From positions 1 through 28,028 of the forward strand of contig DAIDIM010000109.1 in NCBI GenBank assembly GCA_027459365.1: a stretch of 28,028 nucleotides of DNA. The letters are read 5' to 3'. The DNA comes from Chlamydiota bacterium (GTDB lineage Bacteria; Chlamydiota; Chlamydiia; Chlamydiales; SM23-39). How positions within the stretch are numbered: the first letter of the stretch is position 1; each line of letters begins with the position of its first letter. The notes beneath the pieces are model-generated. The model did no database searches. It saw only the letters and a list, made by a program, of their open reading frames with translations, and was not told the origin of the DNA. Shown piece by piece: positions 1 to 7,094 of this stretch. Made by a program: the position numbers and the translations under genes.

Positions 1-73
1 TCTGGCGCGCGGCGATGGCCGGTACGCCGCAATGCTCCGCCAGATCGCGCGGGTCGGCCAGCGAGGAAGTCAT
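1..73 (-). CDS. 5' fragment of a high-GC gene, unidentified, possibly foreign or chimeric
   Basis: An open frame of 24 codons begins at an ATG (73-71, minus) and runs off the window edge; its start reads MTSSLADPRDLAEHCGVPAI. Codons are strongly G/C-ending and the 73 bases are about 71% GC by hand count, unlike everything downstream. The same frame stays open upstream to about position 111 through AT-rich codons, so the ATG may be internal and the true junction could lie anywhere between about 73 and 111. I do not recognise the protein. Composition suggests a proteobacterial or actinobacterial gene, so a chimeric assembly end or a recent insertion are both possible. Confidence 0.35.
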   Translation of the reverse strand, partial: MTSSLADPRDLAEHCGVPAIAARQ

Positions 74-143
74 GAAATTGTACAAAGTCCAGATAATAAT
101 AATTATTATTTAAGCAACCATAGAGAGAACACAACCTCCCCTA

Positions 144-1439
144 TCAGAGGCTATTGAGCAATTGTTGGAGAATATTTTTAGCCCGTTCAATTTCAGCAAA
201 ACGATCGTTGTCCCAAAAATAGATCTCTTGTGGGGGTTTGTTTTCATAAAGCTTTTTAAGAATTTCTTTTTGGCAGATGATCGTTCCAATTTCCTTAAAT
301 GAGGCAAGAAACTGTACAAATTCTTCGCTGATTTCAACATCTTGGACATAGGCAATATTTACATTTTGAGAGGTCCGAATTTTATTGAAAAAATGCATGG
401 TCAATGGTTGATCTTTGGATACAACAAATAAAGAATAATTTTTCTCTCTCAGCGATTGAGAGAGGGCAAAACTGTGTTGCAAATCAAACACTTTGGTCTG
501 ATTTTTCAAAATGCGTGTCATGATTTCGGTCAATGTCACTTGCACACATCCAATCCTTTCGATTGCAATCCCTGCTGCAATGTTTGCAAGGCGGACTGCC
601 TCTGCAAGATCTATTTTGTTGGCAAGACTTAATGCAAGGACGGCAAGGACGGTATCTCCAGCTCCTGTTACGTCTTTGACCTCTTTTGTAACAACGGGGA
701 AATCTTCACGCGCTCCATCCTTCAAGAAAAGGCTCATGCCAGCTTCTGATCGAGTGATGAGAAGACGTTCGACAGAACTTTGTGAAAAGATCAAATTTGC
801 AACTTCATCAAGCGATGCAGAGATTGGCTTTTTAACAGCTGCGTAAGCCTCGATAAGATTGGGCTTTAATATGCTTGCGCCTGCATATTTGGTGAAATCT
901 GTCCCTTTTGGATCGACAATCACCGGAATATTTGCCTGTTTTGCAATTGTAATGGCAACATGTAAAAATTGATTACTTAAAAACCCTTTTCCGTAATCAG
1001 AAATTGCGACAACATCCATTAAAGGAATGAGCGTTTTTAAACGCTCAAGGAATCCCTCTTCTAAGGCAGATTGCAGTGGCGTAATGGCTTCTGTATCTAT
1101 ACGCATGAGCTGCTGAGCATCTGCAATCAGACGATTTTTAACAGGCGTTGCATACCCCTCTTCAATTAGCAAAGAATCGAGATTCATAGAAGAGAGCAAT
1201 TTTTTCAGTTGCGCTCCATTTGTGTCATCGCCAATCCGACCGACGCAAAAAACCTCTCCCCCAAGCGCTTGCAAATTTAAAGCGACATTCCCCGCTCCTC
1301 CCGGCCTCTCTTCATATCGGATGACCTCCATGATCGGGACAGGTGCTTCAGGGGAAATTCTCCGGACCTTTCCGGTTGTATAGCTGTCGAGCAAAAAATC
1401 TCCTAAAACAGCAACTTTAAAAGGTTGAAAATTTACCAT
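144..1439 (-). CDS. hldE: HldE-like D-glycero-beta-D-manno-heptose-7-phosphate kinase with an atypical C-terminal domain
   Basis: The first ~310 residues form a ribokinase/PfkB-fold heptose-7-phosphate kinase (RfaE domain I): ISPEAPVP near the N-terminus, the GGAGNVALN substrate/ATP motif, and DVTGAGDTV with the catalytic Asp and anion hole. The enzyme would phosphorylate heptose 7-phosphate at C1 in ADP-heptose synthesis for the LPS core. The remaining ~120 residues, where bifunctional HldE carries the nucleotidylyltransferase, contain no GCFD..H.GH signature. The domain is about the right length but I cannot recognise it, so this protein may be a kinase only. The ATG at 1439 overlaps the hldD stop as ATGGTAA; a TTG nine bases upstream is a weaker choice. 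It forms an operon with hldD. Total length from this start is 431 aa. Confidence 0.87.
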   Translation of the reverse strand: MVNFQPFKVAVLGDFLLDSYTTGKVRRISPEAPVPIMEVIRYEERPGGAGNVALNLQALGGEVFCVGRIGDDTNGAQLKKLLSSMNLDSLLIEEGYATPVKNRLIADAQQLMRIDTEAITPLQSALEEGFLERLKTLIPLMDVVAISDYGKGFLSNQFLHVAITIAKQANIPVIVDPKGTDFTKYAGASILKPNLIEAYAAVKKPISASLDEVANLIFSQSSVERLLITRSEAGMSLFLKDGAREDFPVVTKEVKDVTGAGDTVLAVLALSLANKIDLAEAVRLANIAAGIAIERIGCVQVTLTEIMTRILKNQTKVFDLQHSFALSQSLREKNYSLFVVSKDQPLTMHFFNKIRTSQNVNIAYVQDVEISEEFVQFLASFKEIGTIICQKEILKKLYENKPPQEIYFWDNDRFAEIERAKNILQQLLNSL

Positions 1440-2398
1440 CTTGCGCAACTCAACAAATACCCATTTACATATTCATGCACCGCATCTCGAATTGGCGTTC
1501 TCTCACTTGAGAAAAGGGCATTGAATTTATTCATAGAGGCGCATGTGTAATTTTGATACTGATAACGGATCTCTTCCGGCATCTCGATATAGGTGATGCG
1601 CGTTTGTTTTTGTAATGCATCGAATAAATATTGCGCAATCTCATTCCAAGTGGTGGCTTTCCCAAGACCTATATTGTAAATCCCTCCCACTTTTTTTCCT
1701 AAAAATAGACAGGTCATCTTCACAGCATCTTTGAGATAGATAAAATCGCGAGACTGCCCCCCATCTGCAAAACGGGCTAAATCATTGGATTTAAAGAGAG
1801 CTACGGTTCCATCCCTCTTGGTTTTGGCAAATGTCTTTGCAATAAAAGAGGCCATGTGCTCTTTGTGATATTCATTGGGACCAAACACATTGAAATACTT
1901 TAAACCAACAACGTTCTTCAACACCCCCTCTTTTTTCATCCAAAGATCAATGAGATGTTTTGAGAAACCATACGCGTTTAAAGGTCGCAATTCTTCAAGC
2001 CCAGCCTCATCATCATCAAATCCAAGGCTCCCATCGCCATATGTGGCAGCAGATGATGCATAAATGAATTGCTTATTCCACGAAAGTGCAATTTCAGCTA
2101 ATCGAACCGTGAAGCGAAAGTTATTCTCAAGTAGAAAATCGGCGTTTGTTTCCGTTGTGTCGGAACAGGCACCTAAATGGATGAATGCGCTAATTTCCTG
2201 TTCTCTACCAGCTAAATAATCGAACAATTGAGAAGGCCGTATCAGATCGATGAAGCTTTTCCCGAGAAGATTTTTCCACTTTTGTCCATTGCCTAAATCA
2301 TCGACAAGAATGAGTGAGGAATTGCCTAAATCGTTTAAATGACGCACAACACCAGAACCAATCATTCCGGCCGCGCCTGTAATCACAATGCGATTCAT
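1433..2398 (-). CDS. hldD: ADP-L-glycero-D-manno-heptose 6-epimerase
   Basis: A 321-residue extended short-chain dehydrogenase (SDR). The N-terminal Rossmann motif GAAGMIGSG binds NADP; SSAATYG and the YGFSK pair supply the Ser/Tyr/Lys catalytic set; FNVFGPNEYHKEHMAS is typical of HldD (RfaD/GmhD). It converts ADP-D-glycero- to ADP-L-glycero-manno-heptose, the last cytoplasmic step before LPS-core heptosyl transfer. It lies directly upstream of hldE with a 7-nt overlap, so the two are probably translationally coupled. No clear Shine-Dalgarno precedes the ATG. Transcription probably starts in the short gap after the rplI terminator. The family call is firm. Confidence 0.93.
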   Translation of the reverse strand: MNRIVITGAAGMIGSGVVRHLNDLGNSSLILVDDLGNGQKWKNLLGKSFIDLIRPSQLFDYLAGREQEISAFIHLGACSDTTETNADFLLENNFRFTVRLAEIALSWNKQFIYASSAATYGDGSLGFDDDEAGLEELRPLNAYGFSKHLIDLWMKKEGVLKNVVGLKYFNVFGPNEYHKEHMASFIAKTFAKTKRDGTVALFKSNDLARFADGGQSRDFIYLKDAVKMTCLFLGKKVGGIYNIGLGKATTWNEIAQYLFDALQKQTRITYIEMPEEIRYQYQNYTCASMNKFNALFSSERTPIRDAVHEYVNGYLLSCARW

Positions 2399-2421
2399 GA
2401 ATACGATAGTAACGGATGTGC

Positions 2422-2477
2422 AAAAAAAAAGACAGGCATGAGGGCAGGATAAAAAATATTTATCCTGCTTGTCTTTT
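2422..2477 (-). terminator. Rho-independent terminator of the rpsF-rpsR-rplI operon
   Basis: Immediately after the rplI stop, 2444-2468 is a perfect hairpin: 10-bp arms GCAGGATAAA and TTTATCCTGC around a 5-nt loop. An outer pairing (AAAAGACA at 2477-2470 with TGTCTTTT at 2434-2427) encloses it. On the minus strand the structure runs into nine consecutive T (plus-strand A run 2422-2430). Confidence 0.85.
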
Positions 2478-2991
2478 ATTCAGCAGGCGTCTCTTGTTCG
2501 ACAACGGGTGCTGTGACTGCTTCTGTTCCTGTCACGACCAGTCCTTCCGGAATGATTGACAATTGGCATGTAACAAGGACCCCTTCTTTGAGCTTTAAAG
2601 GAATCTTGTGTTGGCCAGTTTCTTTAATAGGACGTGTAATCTGAATGTATTTTCGATCAATTGCCAATCCTTGTTCTTGGAAAAGACGTGCTATATCGTT
2701 TGGCGTAACAGATCCATACATATGCCCTTCTGGATCCACTTTTACCTTGGTTTCTAAAACAACACCTTCAAGTTGTTTTGCAAGGGCTTCAGATTCTTTA
2801 CGGTCAACAATCGCTTGTTGTTCACGCTCTTTTCGTAAAGTTTCTTGTTTGCGAAGTGTATGCGGGCTTGCTAAACAAGCAAGTCCTCTTGGAAGGAGAA
2901 AATTACGGATATAGCCCGCTTTTGCTGTTACAATCTCACCTTTGCGGCCGAGAGAGTCTACGTCATTCAATAATAACAATTGTTGTTTCAT
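2476..2991 (-). CDS. rplI: 50S ribosomal protein L9
   Basis: A 171-residue protein with the L9 N-terminal domain (LLLLNDVDSLGRKGEIV, then GYIRNFLLPRG), a long charged connecting helix (residues ~45-75) and a C-terminal rRNA-binding domain containing MYGSVTPNDIA. The tail is extended and acidic, PVVEQETPAE. Two adjacent ATGs are possible. GGAGAG directly abuts the first (2994) but sits 5 nt before the second measured from GGAG, so 2991 is preferred. It is the last gene of the operon, starting right after the rpsR stop, and is followed by a strong terminator. Confidence 0.95.
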   Translation of the reverse strand: MKQQLLLLNDVDSLGRKGEIVTAKAGYIRNFLLPRGLACLASPHTLRKQETLRKEREQQAIVDRKESEALAKQLEGVVLETKVKVDPEGHMYGSVTPNDIARLFQEQGLAIDRKYIQITRPIKETGQHKIPLKLKEGVLVTCQLSIIPEGLVVTGTEAVTAPVVEQETPAE

Positions 2992-3000
2992 CATCTCTCC

Positions 3001-3300
3001 TTATTCTTCGCCGACAAATGGAAGCAATGCCATAAAACGTGCTTGTTTAATTGCTTTTCTCAATACTTTCTGATGGTAGCAAGAAACGCCTGTGATGCGA
3101 CGAGGTACAATTTTACCCCGCTCTGTCACAAATTGTTTCAATGTCTCAAGATCTTTATAATCAATTTTTTTGACTTTCGCACTCGTGAAAGGACATGCTT
3201 TTTTCTTCTTAGAGAAAGGTGAATTTTCCCCTCCCATTGCACTTTGATTATAGCTAGAGTAAGATGATGGGGCTGCTTTTTTGTATTCTTTTTGTTGCAT
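3001..3300 (-). CDS. rpsR: 30S ribosomal protein S18
   Basis: 99 residues. The conserved S18 core is visible in the second half: KKIDYKDLETLKQFVTERGK, PRRITGVSCYHQK, and the basic helix LRKAIKQARFMALLPF. The first ~30 residues are a low-complexity Ser/Tyr/Lys-rich extension. S18 forms a heterodimer with S6 on the 30S platform. Its ATG lies 2 nt after the rpsF stop and its stop abuts rplI, giving the tightly packed rpsF-rpsR-rplI order common in bacteria. No zinc-binding Cys cluster is present. Confidence 0.95.
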   Translation of the reverse strand: MQQKEYKKAAPSSYSSYNQSAMGGENSPFSKKKKACPFTSAKVKKIDYKDLETLKQFVTERGKIVPRRITGVSCYHQKVLRKAIKQARFMALLPFVGEE

Positions 3301-3302
3301 GA

Positions 3303-3647
3303 TTAACCTTGTATTCTGATTGGGGTAAATTCAAGATTCTCGAGTACCGTGTCTGTTTTCACAGTCATAAATCGGAGGAGATCTTCATGGAGGTGATAAT
3401 CTTTCCAAAGATCGGTAATACTTCGTGTTGGAGTTGTAAAATAGATGACATAATAATGCCCCTCTTTCTTCCCTTTGATCTCGTAACACAATTTACGTCT
3501 TCCTTGATCGTGAATTTTTTTAATTTCCCCACCTTTTTGGGAAATACCGTCAGTAATTTTATCGAGAGCTTTTTTACGAGACTCATTGCTCAACGTAGCG
3601 CTGAGAATGTACATTCCTTCGTAAAGCCCGTTTCTTTCTTTAGTCAT
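3303..3647 (-). CDS. rpsF: 30S ribosomal protein S6
   Basis: 114 residues with the S6 ferredoxin-like fold pattern: YEGMYIL in the first strand, GGEIKKIHDQGRRKLCYEIK in the middle, GHYYVIYFTTP, and LLRFMTVKTD near the end. The chosen ATG (3647) has AAGGA seven bases upstream. The frame is open further upstream, but that extension runs through a palindrome and does not resemble S6. The product binds 16S rRNA with S18. It is first of the S6-S18-L9 set and 61 nt downstream of pth, with a hairpin in between that may control expression. Confidence 0.94.
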   Translation of the reverse strand: MTKERNGLYEGMYILSATLSNESRKKALDKITDGISQKGGEIKKIHDQGRRKLCYEIKGKKEGHYYVIYFTTPTRSITDLWKDYHLHEDLLRFMTVKTDTVLENLEFTPIRIQG

Positions 3648-3674
3648 TTTTTTCCTTGCTTGGGTTTGATGGAT

Positions 3675-3709
3675 AGTAGTCCATGACAAAAATTTTGCCA
3701 TGGACTACT
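3675..3709 (-). promoter_or_regulatory. Near-perfect hairpin between pth and rpsF
   Basis: 35 nt almost entirely self-complementary: 17-nt arms (plus AGTAGTCCATGACAAAA at 3675-3691, TTTTGCCATGGACTACT at 3693-3709) with one G.U-compatible mismatch and a 1-nt centre, so the folded loop would be 3-5 nt. It touches the pth stop and ends about 20 nt before the rpsF Shine-Dalgarno. No T tract follows, so it is not an ordinary terminator. An mRNA-processing, stabilising or regulatory role is inferred. Confidence 0.55.
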
Positions 3710-4272
3710 TAGTTTGCAAAATCCATCGCACGGGTTATTCCTCGATCCAGCCAAATTTCAATTGTCTGAATCGCTTTTTCTTTTATTTCTGGAAGAACTT
3801 TTTCTTCCTCAGGGGTAAATCGACTCAACACAAAATCGGATAAATCGTTTACCCCTTTCTCTCCTACCCCAATGCGCAAACGCGCATATCGATTGGACTG
3901 GAGTGCGCTTTCTACGCTTTTTAGTCCATTGTGGGTTCCTGCACCGCTGTTGATTTTCAGCCGGAGGTGCCCCATGGGGAGATCCACATCGTCTACAATC
4001 ACAAGAATTTTCGACGGGAGAATCTGTAAATAGTGAGCGATACTGACCACTGCTTCTCCACTGAGGTTCATAAACGTCAGCGGTTTTAAAAGAGTGACTG
4101 CAGCATCGGCAATTCGCCCTTCGGCTATCATTCCCTTAAATTTCACCTTTTCGTGAAATTCCAGATGATGCTTTTTGGCAAACATGTCAATGATTGCAAA
4201 ACCGATATTGTGTCGCGTATTCTCATAAGTCTTACCGGGATTCCCCAAACCGACTATAAGAAAGCGCTCCAC
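3709..4272 (-). CDS. pth: Peptidyl-tRNA hydrolase
   Basis: 187 residues, normal length. Family motifs: VGLGNPGKTYENTRHNIGF holds the active-site Asn and His; PLTFMNLSGE has the substrate-binding Asn; VIVDDVDLPMG has the catalytic Asp; GTHNGLKS is the usual GGHNGL loop with G to T at its second position. It releases tRNA from peptidyl-tRNAs that fall off ribosomes. The start codon is GTG (4272) with AAGG 4 nt upstream. It lies 6 nt after the ctc stop, in the same operon, the usual chlamydial and bacterial pairing. Confidence 0.95.
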   Translation of the reverse strand: MERFLIVGLGNPGKTYENTRHNIGFAIIDMFAKKHHLEFHEKVKFKGMIAEGRIADAAVTLLKPLTFMNLSGEAVVSIAHYLQILPSKILVIVDDVDLPMGHLRLKINSGAGTHNGLKSVESALQSNRYARLRIGVGEKGVNDLSDFVLSRFTPEEEKVLPEIKEKAIQTIEIWLDRGITRAMDFAN

Positions 4273-4278
4273 AATGCC

Positions 4279-4839
4279 TTACACTTTCTTTGCAATCACA
4301 ATTGCAACTTCTGTCATTCGACCAACAGGCGCAACGTTTGCCGGAATTTTGAGATCAGAAAGTCTTAAAGCGCCACCAATTTCTAAACTAGAAACATCTG
4401 CTGCAAGTTCTTGTGGAATATGCTTTGGCAAACAACGGACTTTCAAAGAGCGGATAGTTTGACGCATAAAGCCACCAAGCTTAATTCCTGGGCAATCAGC
4501 CATTCCAGTGACTTGAATAGGGACATTCACAGAAACTGGCGTCTCATCTGATACAATTGCGAAATCGACATGAATAATTGCATAAGAACTTCTATGATAT
4601 TGCAACTCTTTAATCACCGCTTTGAAGGAACTTCGCCCCTCTTGCAATTCAAACACTGTCGTTGCAAGTAAACCTGGGCGAATTTGACGAAGGATTGCCT
4701 GTAGTTGATCCAATTGAACGGACACATTTTTATTAGTTTTATCCAACCCATAGAGATTAGCCGGAACCTGTCCATTTCGGCGCAATTTTTTTACATCGCT
4801 TTTTCTTGCATTTTCTCTTGGGAATACTGCTAAACTCAT
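4279..4839 (-). CDS. rplY: 50S ribosomal protein L25/CTC family (long form)
   Basis: 186 residues: an N-terminal L25 5S-rRNA-binding domain (ARKSDVKKLRRNGQVPANLYG, then KELQYHRSSYAIIHVDF) and a C-terminal TL5/CTC beta domain (VPIQVTGMADCPGIKLGG, then IPQELAADVSSLEIG). The ATG at 4839 has AGGAG six bases upstream. The open frame continues upstream only through the tRNA-Gln gene and is not coding. The first structural gene after the tRNA; the two are probably co-transcribed, then pth. Confidence 0.93.
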   Translation of the reverse strand: MSLAVFPRENARKSDVKKLRRNGQVPANLYGLDKTNKNVSVQLDQLQAILRQIRPGLLATTVFELQEGRSSFKAVIKELQYHRSSYAIIHVDFAIVSDETPVSVNVPIQVTGMADCPGIKLGGFMRQTIRSLKVRCLPKHIPQELAADVSSLEIGGALRLSDLKIPANVAPVGRMTEVAIVIAKKV

Positions 4840-4864
4840 CTTTCTCTCCTGAAATGCATAACGT

Positions 4865-4936
4865 TTGGGGTGGAAGGATTCGAACCTCCGAATGGTGGTA
4901 CCAAAAACCACTGCCTTACCACTTGGCGACACCCCA
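4865..4936 (-). tRNA. tRNA-Gln (UUG)
   Basis: A 72-nt cloverleaf on the minus strand: acceptor arms TGGGGTG/CACCCCA with discriminator A, D stem GCC/GGC, anticodon stem GTGGT/ACCAC with loop TTTTGGT (anticodon TTG), and a T arm with the GGTTCGAATCC core. CCA is not encoded. Its 3' end is 25 nt from the ctc start codon, so the tRNA is likely cut from the leader of the ribosomal-protein transcript. Confidence 0.95.
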
Positions 4937-4967
4937 TCAAGTTTATGCGGGCAAATTTAAAACAGCT

Positions 4968-4996
4968 ATCATAGCTGCAGCTTAAATATTTTGCAA
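4968..4996 (-). promoter_or_regulatory. Promoter of the tRNA-Gln-ctc-pth operon
   Basis: Minus strand: -35 TTGCAA (4996-4991), 17-nt spacer, -10 TATGAT (4973-4968; 5 of 6 to consensus). The tRNA begins ~31 nt downstream of the -10. An AGCTGCAGCT palindrome lies within the spacer region. Confidence 0.6.
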
Positions 4997-5010
4997 GAAT
5001 CTCGACAATG

Positions 5011-5038
5011 TTGTACTAAATATTTTAACTGAAATAAT
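5011..5038 (+). promoter_or_regulatory. Candidate glgA promoter, leaderless arrangement
   Basis: TTGTAC (5011-5016), 16-nt spacer, AATAAT (5033-5038). Only 9 nt separate the -10 from the glgA ATG, and no Shine-Dalgarno is present, so the transcript could begin at or within a few nt of the start codon. Confidence 0.35.
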
Positions 5039-5047
5039 CTTTTAAAG

Positions 5048-6493
5048 ATGAAAATCGTTCATTTAGCAGCAGAATTTGCCCCTCTTGCGAAAGCAGGAGG
5101 CCTTGGAGACGTCCTCGTCGGATTAACTCGAGGACTCATCAAACTCAAGGCAGATGTCTCTGTCATTATCCCAAAATATGGTTTTTTACCCCCTTTGCCA
5201 TCTCTTAAAGAAGTGGCTACTTTTCAGTGCACAGAACAGGGTCAAAGCTACACCAATAAAATGTGGTCTTGTGAAGTTGAAAACTGCCATTTATTATTGC
5301 TAGAAGCCTTCCATCCTAAAAATTATTTTAATCGGCCTCAAATCTATGGCGAAGTGGATGATGTGGCAAGGTTTCTCTATTTTTCAAAAGCATCTCTTGA
5401 ATACTTAAAGAACCAGGCGCCGGATATTCTCCACATTCATGATTGGCATACAGCGGGTAGCGCCATTCTTGCAAAAGATTTATTTCAATTGAAATCGAGC
5501 GTGCTCTTGACCATTCATAATGCAAGCTATCAAGGGCGTTGTGCAAGCTGGGATTTGGATGCAATTGGGCTAAAGGGTCAAGAATATCTGCAAAAACTGC
5601 ATGACGACCAATATCCCAATGCAATCAATCTTCTAAAAGGGGGTATTGTCTATGCAGATTGTGTAAATACCGTTTCCCCAACCTATGCCGAAGAAATCTT
5701 AACTCCTGAAATCGGTGGACCATTAAGCGCCACTTTTCGACAATATAAAAATAAATTGCATGGTATTTTAAATGGAATAGATCAATCCATTTGGAATCCA
5801 GCAACCGATAAAAATCTACCCGCTCTTTATTCAAAAACCGAAAAAGCAATCGAAATAATAAATCATAAGCAATTGATTCTAAGCGAGTTACAGAAAAGAT
5901 TTGGACTTGGAGACAACAAAAGACCCTGGATTGGCGCAATCACACGTCTTGTTCATCAAAAAGGGCCAGAATTACTAGAAGAAGCTCTTCGTCAAACCAT
6001 TCAAAATGGAGGTTCCTATCTTCTCCTTGGTTCATCTCCTGATCCAAAAATTCAACATCATTTTGATCAATTAAAGATGAAATATGCTGATAATAAAAAT
6101 GTCTTTTTTTATTTCGAATATAATGAGTCGCTCGCTCATCAATTTTATTCTTGCCTAGATTTTCTCATTATGCCTTCCAATTTTGAACCATGTGGGCTAT
6201 CTCAACTGATCGCAATGCGTTATGGCACAATCCCAATCGTTCGCAAAACAGGCGGTTTAAAAGATACTGTATTTGATCTAGAAGACGAAACCATTCCGAG
6301 CAAAAAAAGAAATGGTTTTGTCTTTGAAAATGCGACCAAAGAAGATTTAAAACATGCCATTCAAAGGGCGATCCAATTTTTCATGAATAAACAAGATGAA
6401 TATCAATTTCTTGTAAGACGAGTCATGCAGCAAGATTTTAGCTGGGATAAACCCACTCTTGAGTACTTAAAACTGTATAAAAAAATTATATAA
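5048..6493 (+). CDS. glgA: Glycogen synthase (ADP-glucose, GT5)
   Basis: 481 residues, normal length for bacterial GlgA. The N-terminus has the KAGGLGDV ADP-glucose-binding motif, followed by HIHDWHTA and VNTVSPTYAEEI. In the C-terminal Rossmann domain, ITRLVHQKG carries the Arg/Lys pair and PSNFEPCGLSQLIAMRYG the EX7E-type catalytic region, followed by RKTGGLKDTV. It elongates alpha-1,4-glucan; Chlamydiae are known to make glycogen and to keep glgA next to pgsA and ctc. It is divergent from the tRNA-Gln operon. There is no Shine-Dalgarno. The gene converges on pgsA with a 9-bp gap and no clear terminator. Confidence 0.95.
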   Translation: MKIVHLAAEFAPLAKAGGLGDVLVGLTRGLIKLKADVSVIIPKYGFLPPLPSLKEVATFQCTEQGQSYTNKMWSCEVENCHLLLLEAFHPKNYFNRPQIYGEVDDVARFLYFSKASLEYLKNQAPDILHIHDWHTAGSAILAKDLFQLKSSVLLTIHNASYQGRCASWDLDAIGLKGQEYLQKLHDDQYPNAINLLKGGIVYADCVNTVSPTYAEEILTPEIGGPLSATFRQYKNKLHGILNGIDQSIWNPATDKNLPALYSKTEKAIEIINHKQLILSELQKRFGLGDNKRPWIGAITRLVHQKGPELLEEALRQTIQNGGSYLLLGSSPDPKIQHHFDQLKMKYADNKNVFFYFEYNESLAHQFYSCLDFLIMPSNFEPCGLSQLIAMRYGTIPIVRKTGGLKDTVFDLEDETIPSKKRNGFVFENATKEDLKHAIQRAIQFFMNKQDEYQFLVRRVMQQDFSWDKPTLEYLKLYKKII

Positions 6494-6502
6494 ACCGGAA
6501 GT

Positions 6503-7093
6503 TCAGGTTATAATCGATTGCTTGATGTGGGCTCGATTCGCAAATACGTAATCCCAAACTGAGACTACTGTATAAAAAGCTGCGACCAAAGCCAATCCAA
6601 ACGACCACTGCTGGAATGTGTGTAGAGAAATGAGCCCTTTTGTGTAGGGGATCATTAAAAAAATAATTGCACAGCAAACAATTGCCTGAAGGACCGCTTT
6701 CACCTTGCCGCTAAAACGGGCAGCTAAAGCAATTCCTCTAAGCGCGCACAAGGTTCTAAGCCCGCCAATAAAGAGCTCGCGATACAAGAAGACGAAGACG
6801 ATTGCAAGAGGGAGTTGCACAATTCCTTGTGTGAATGTGAGGAAAAGAGAAATGTGGGTAATGGTATCTGCAATGGGGTCTAAAATTTTTCCTAAATCTG
6901 TCACAAGATTGTGACGCCTTGCTAAAAATCCATCGAAAATATCTGAGCATTCACAAATGAGAAGCATAATGAGCATAATATAAGGGACAAAGGCAAATGG
7001 GATGCCCAGCCATTCGTATTGGAAATAAAGGACGGGGAAAATAGGGCTGATAAAGATACGAAGAAGGGTAAAAAAATGGGCAATATTCATCAT
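6503..7093 (-). CDS. pgsA: CDP-alcohol phosphatidyltransferase, PgsA-like
   Basis: 196 residues, strongly hydrophobic with about five membrane segments. The complete CDP-alcohol phosphatidyltransferase signature DG-x2-AR-x8-G-x3-D-x3-D is present (DGFLARRHNLVTDLGKILD, then PIAD). It probably transfers phosphatidyl from CDP-diacylglycerol to glycerol-3-phosphate, making phosphatidylglycerophosphate at the inner membrane; another alcohol acceptor cannot be excluded. Two tandem ATGs (7093 and 7090) follow the rlmN stop by 1 nt, suggesting translational coupling; the longer one is reported. Confidence 0.87.
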   Translation of the reverse strand: MMNIAHFFTLLRIFISPIFPVLYFQYEWLGIPFAFVPYIMLIMLLICECSDIFDGFLARRHNLVTDLGKILDPIADTITHISLFLTFTQGIVQLPLAIVFVFLYRELFIGGLRTLCALRGIALAARFSGKVKAVLQAIVCCAIIFLMIPYTKGLISLHTFQQWSFGLALVAAFYTVVSVWDYVFANRAHIKQSIIT

Positions 7094-7094
7094 C

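Noticed and set aside
95..110. Perfect 16-bp palindrome AATAATAATTATTATT after hldE
   Set aside because: Pure A/T with low complexity, no G/C stem and no clear T tract; too weak for a terminator or operator call.
511..846. 111-codon open frame antisense to hldE
   Set aside because: Lies within the conserved kinase domain on the other strand, with no support of its own.
3309..3686. 125-codon open frame antisense to rpsF
   Set aside because: Opposite strand of a ribosomal protein gene and the hairpin; composition is that of a shadow frame.
4840..4932. N-terminal extension of the ctc frame by 31 codons
   Set aside because: It lies across the tRNA-Gln gene; the internal ATG at 4839 has an excellent Shine-Dalgarno and the family N-terminus.
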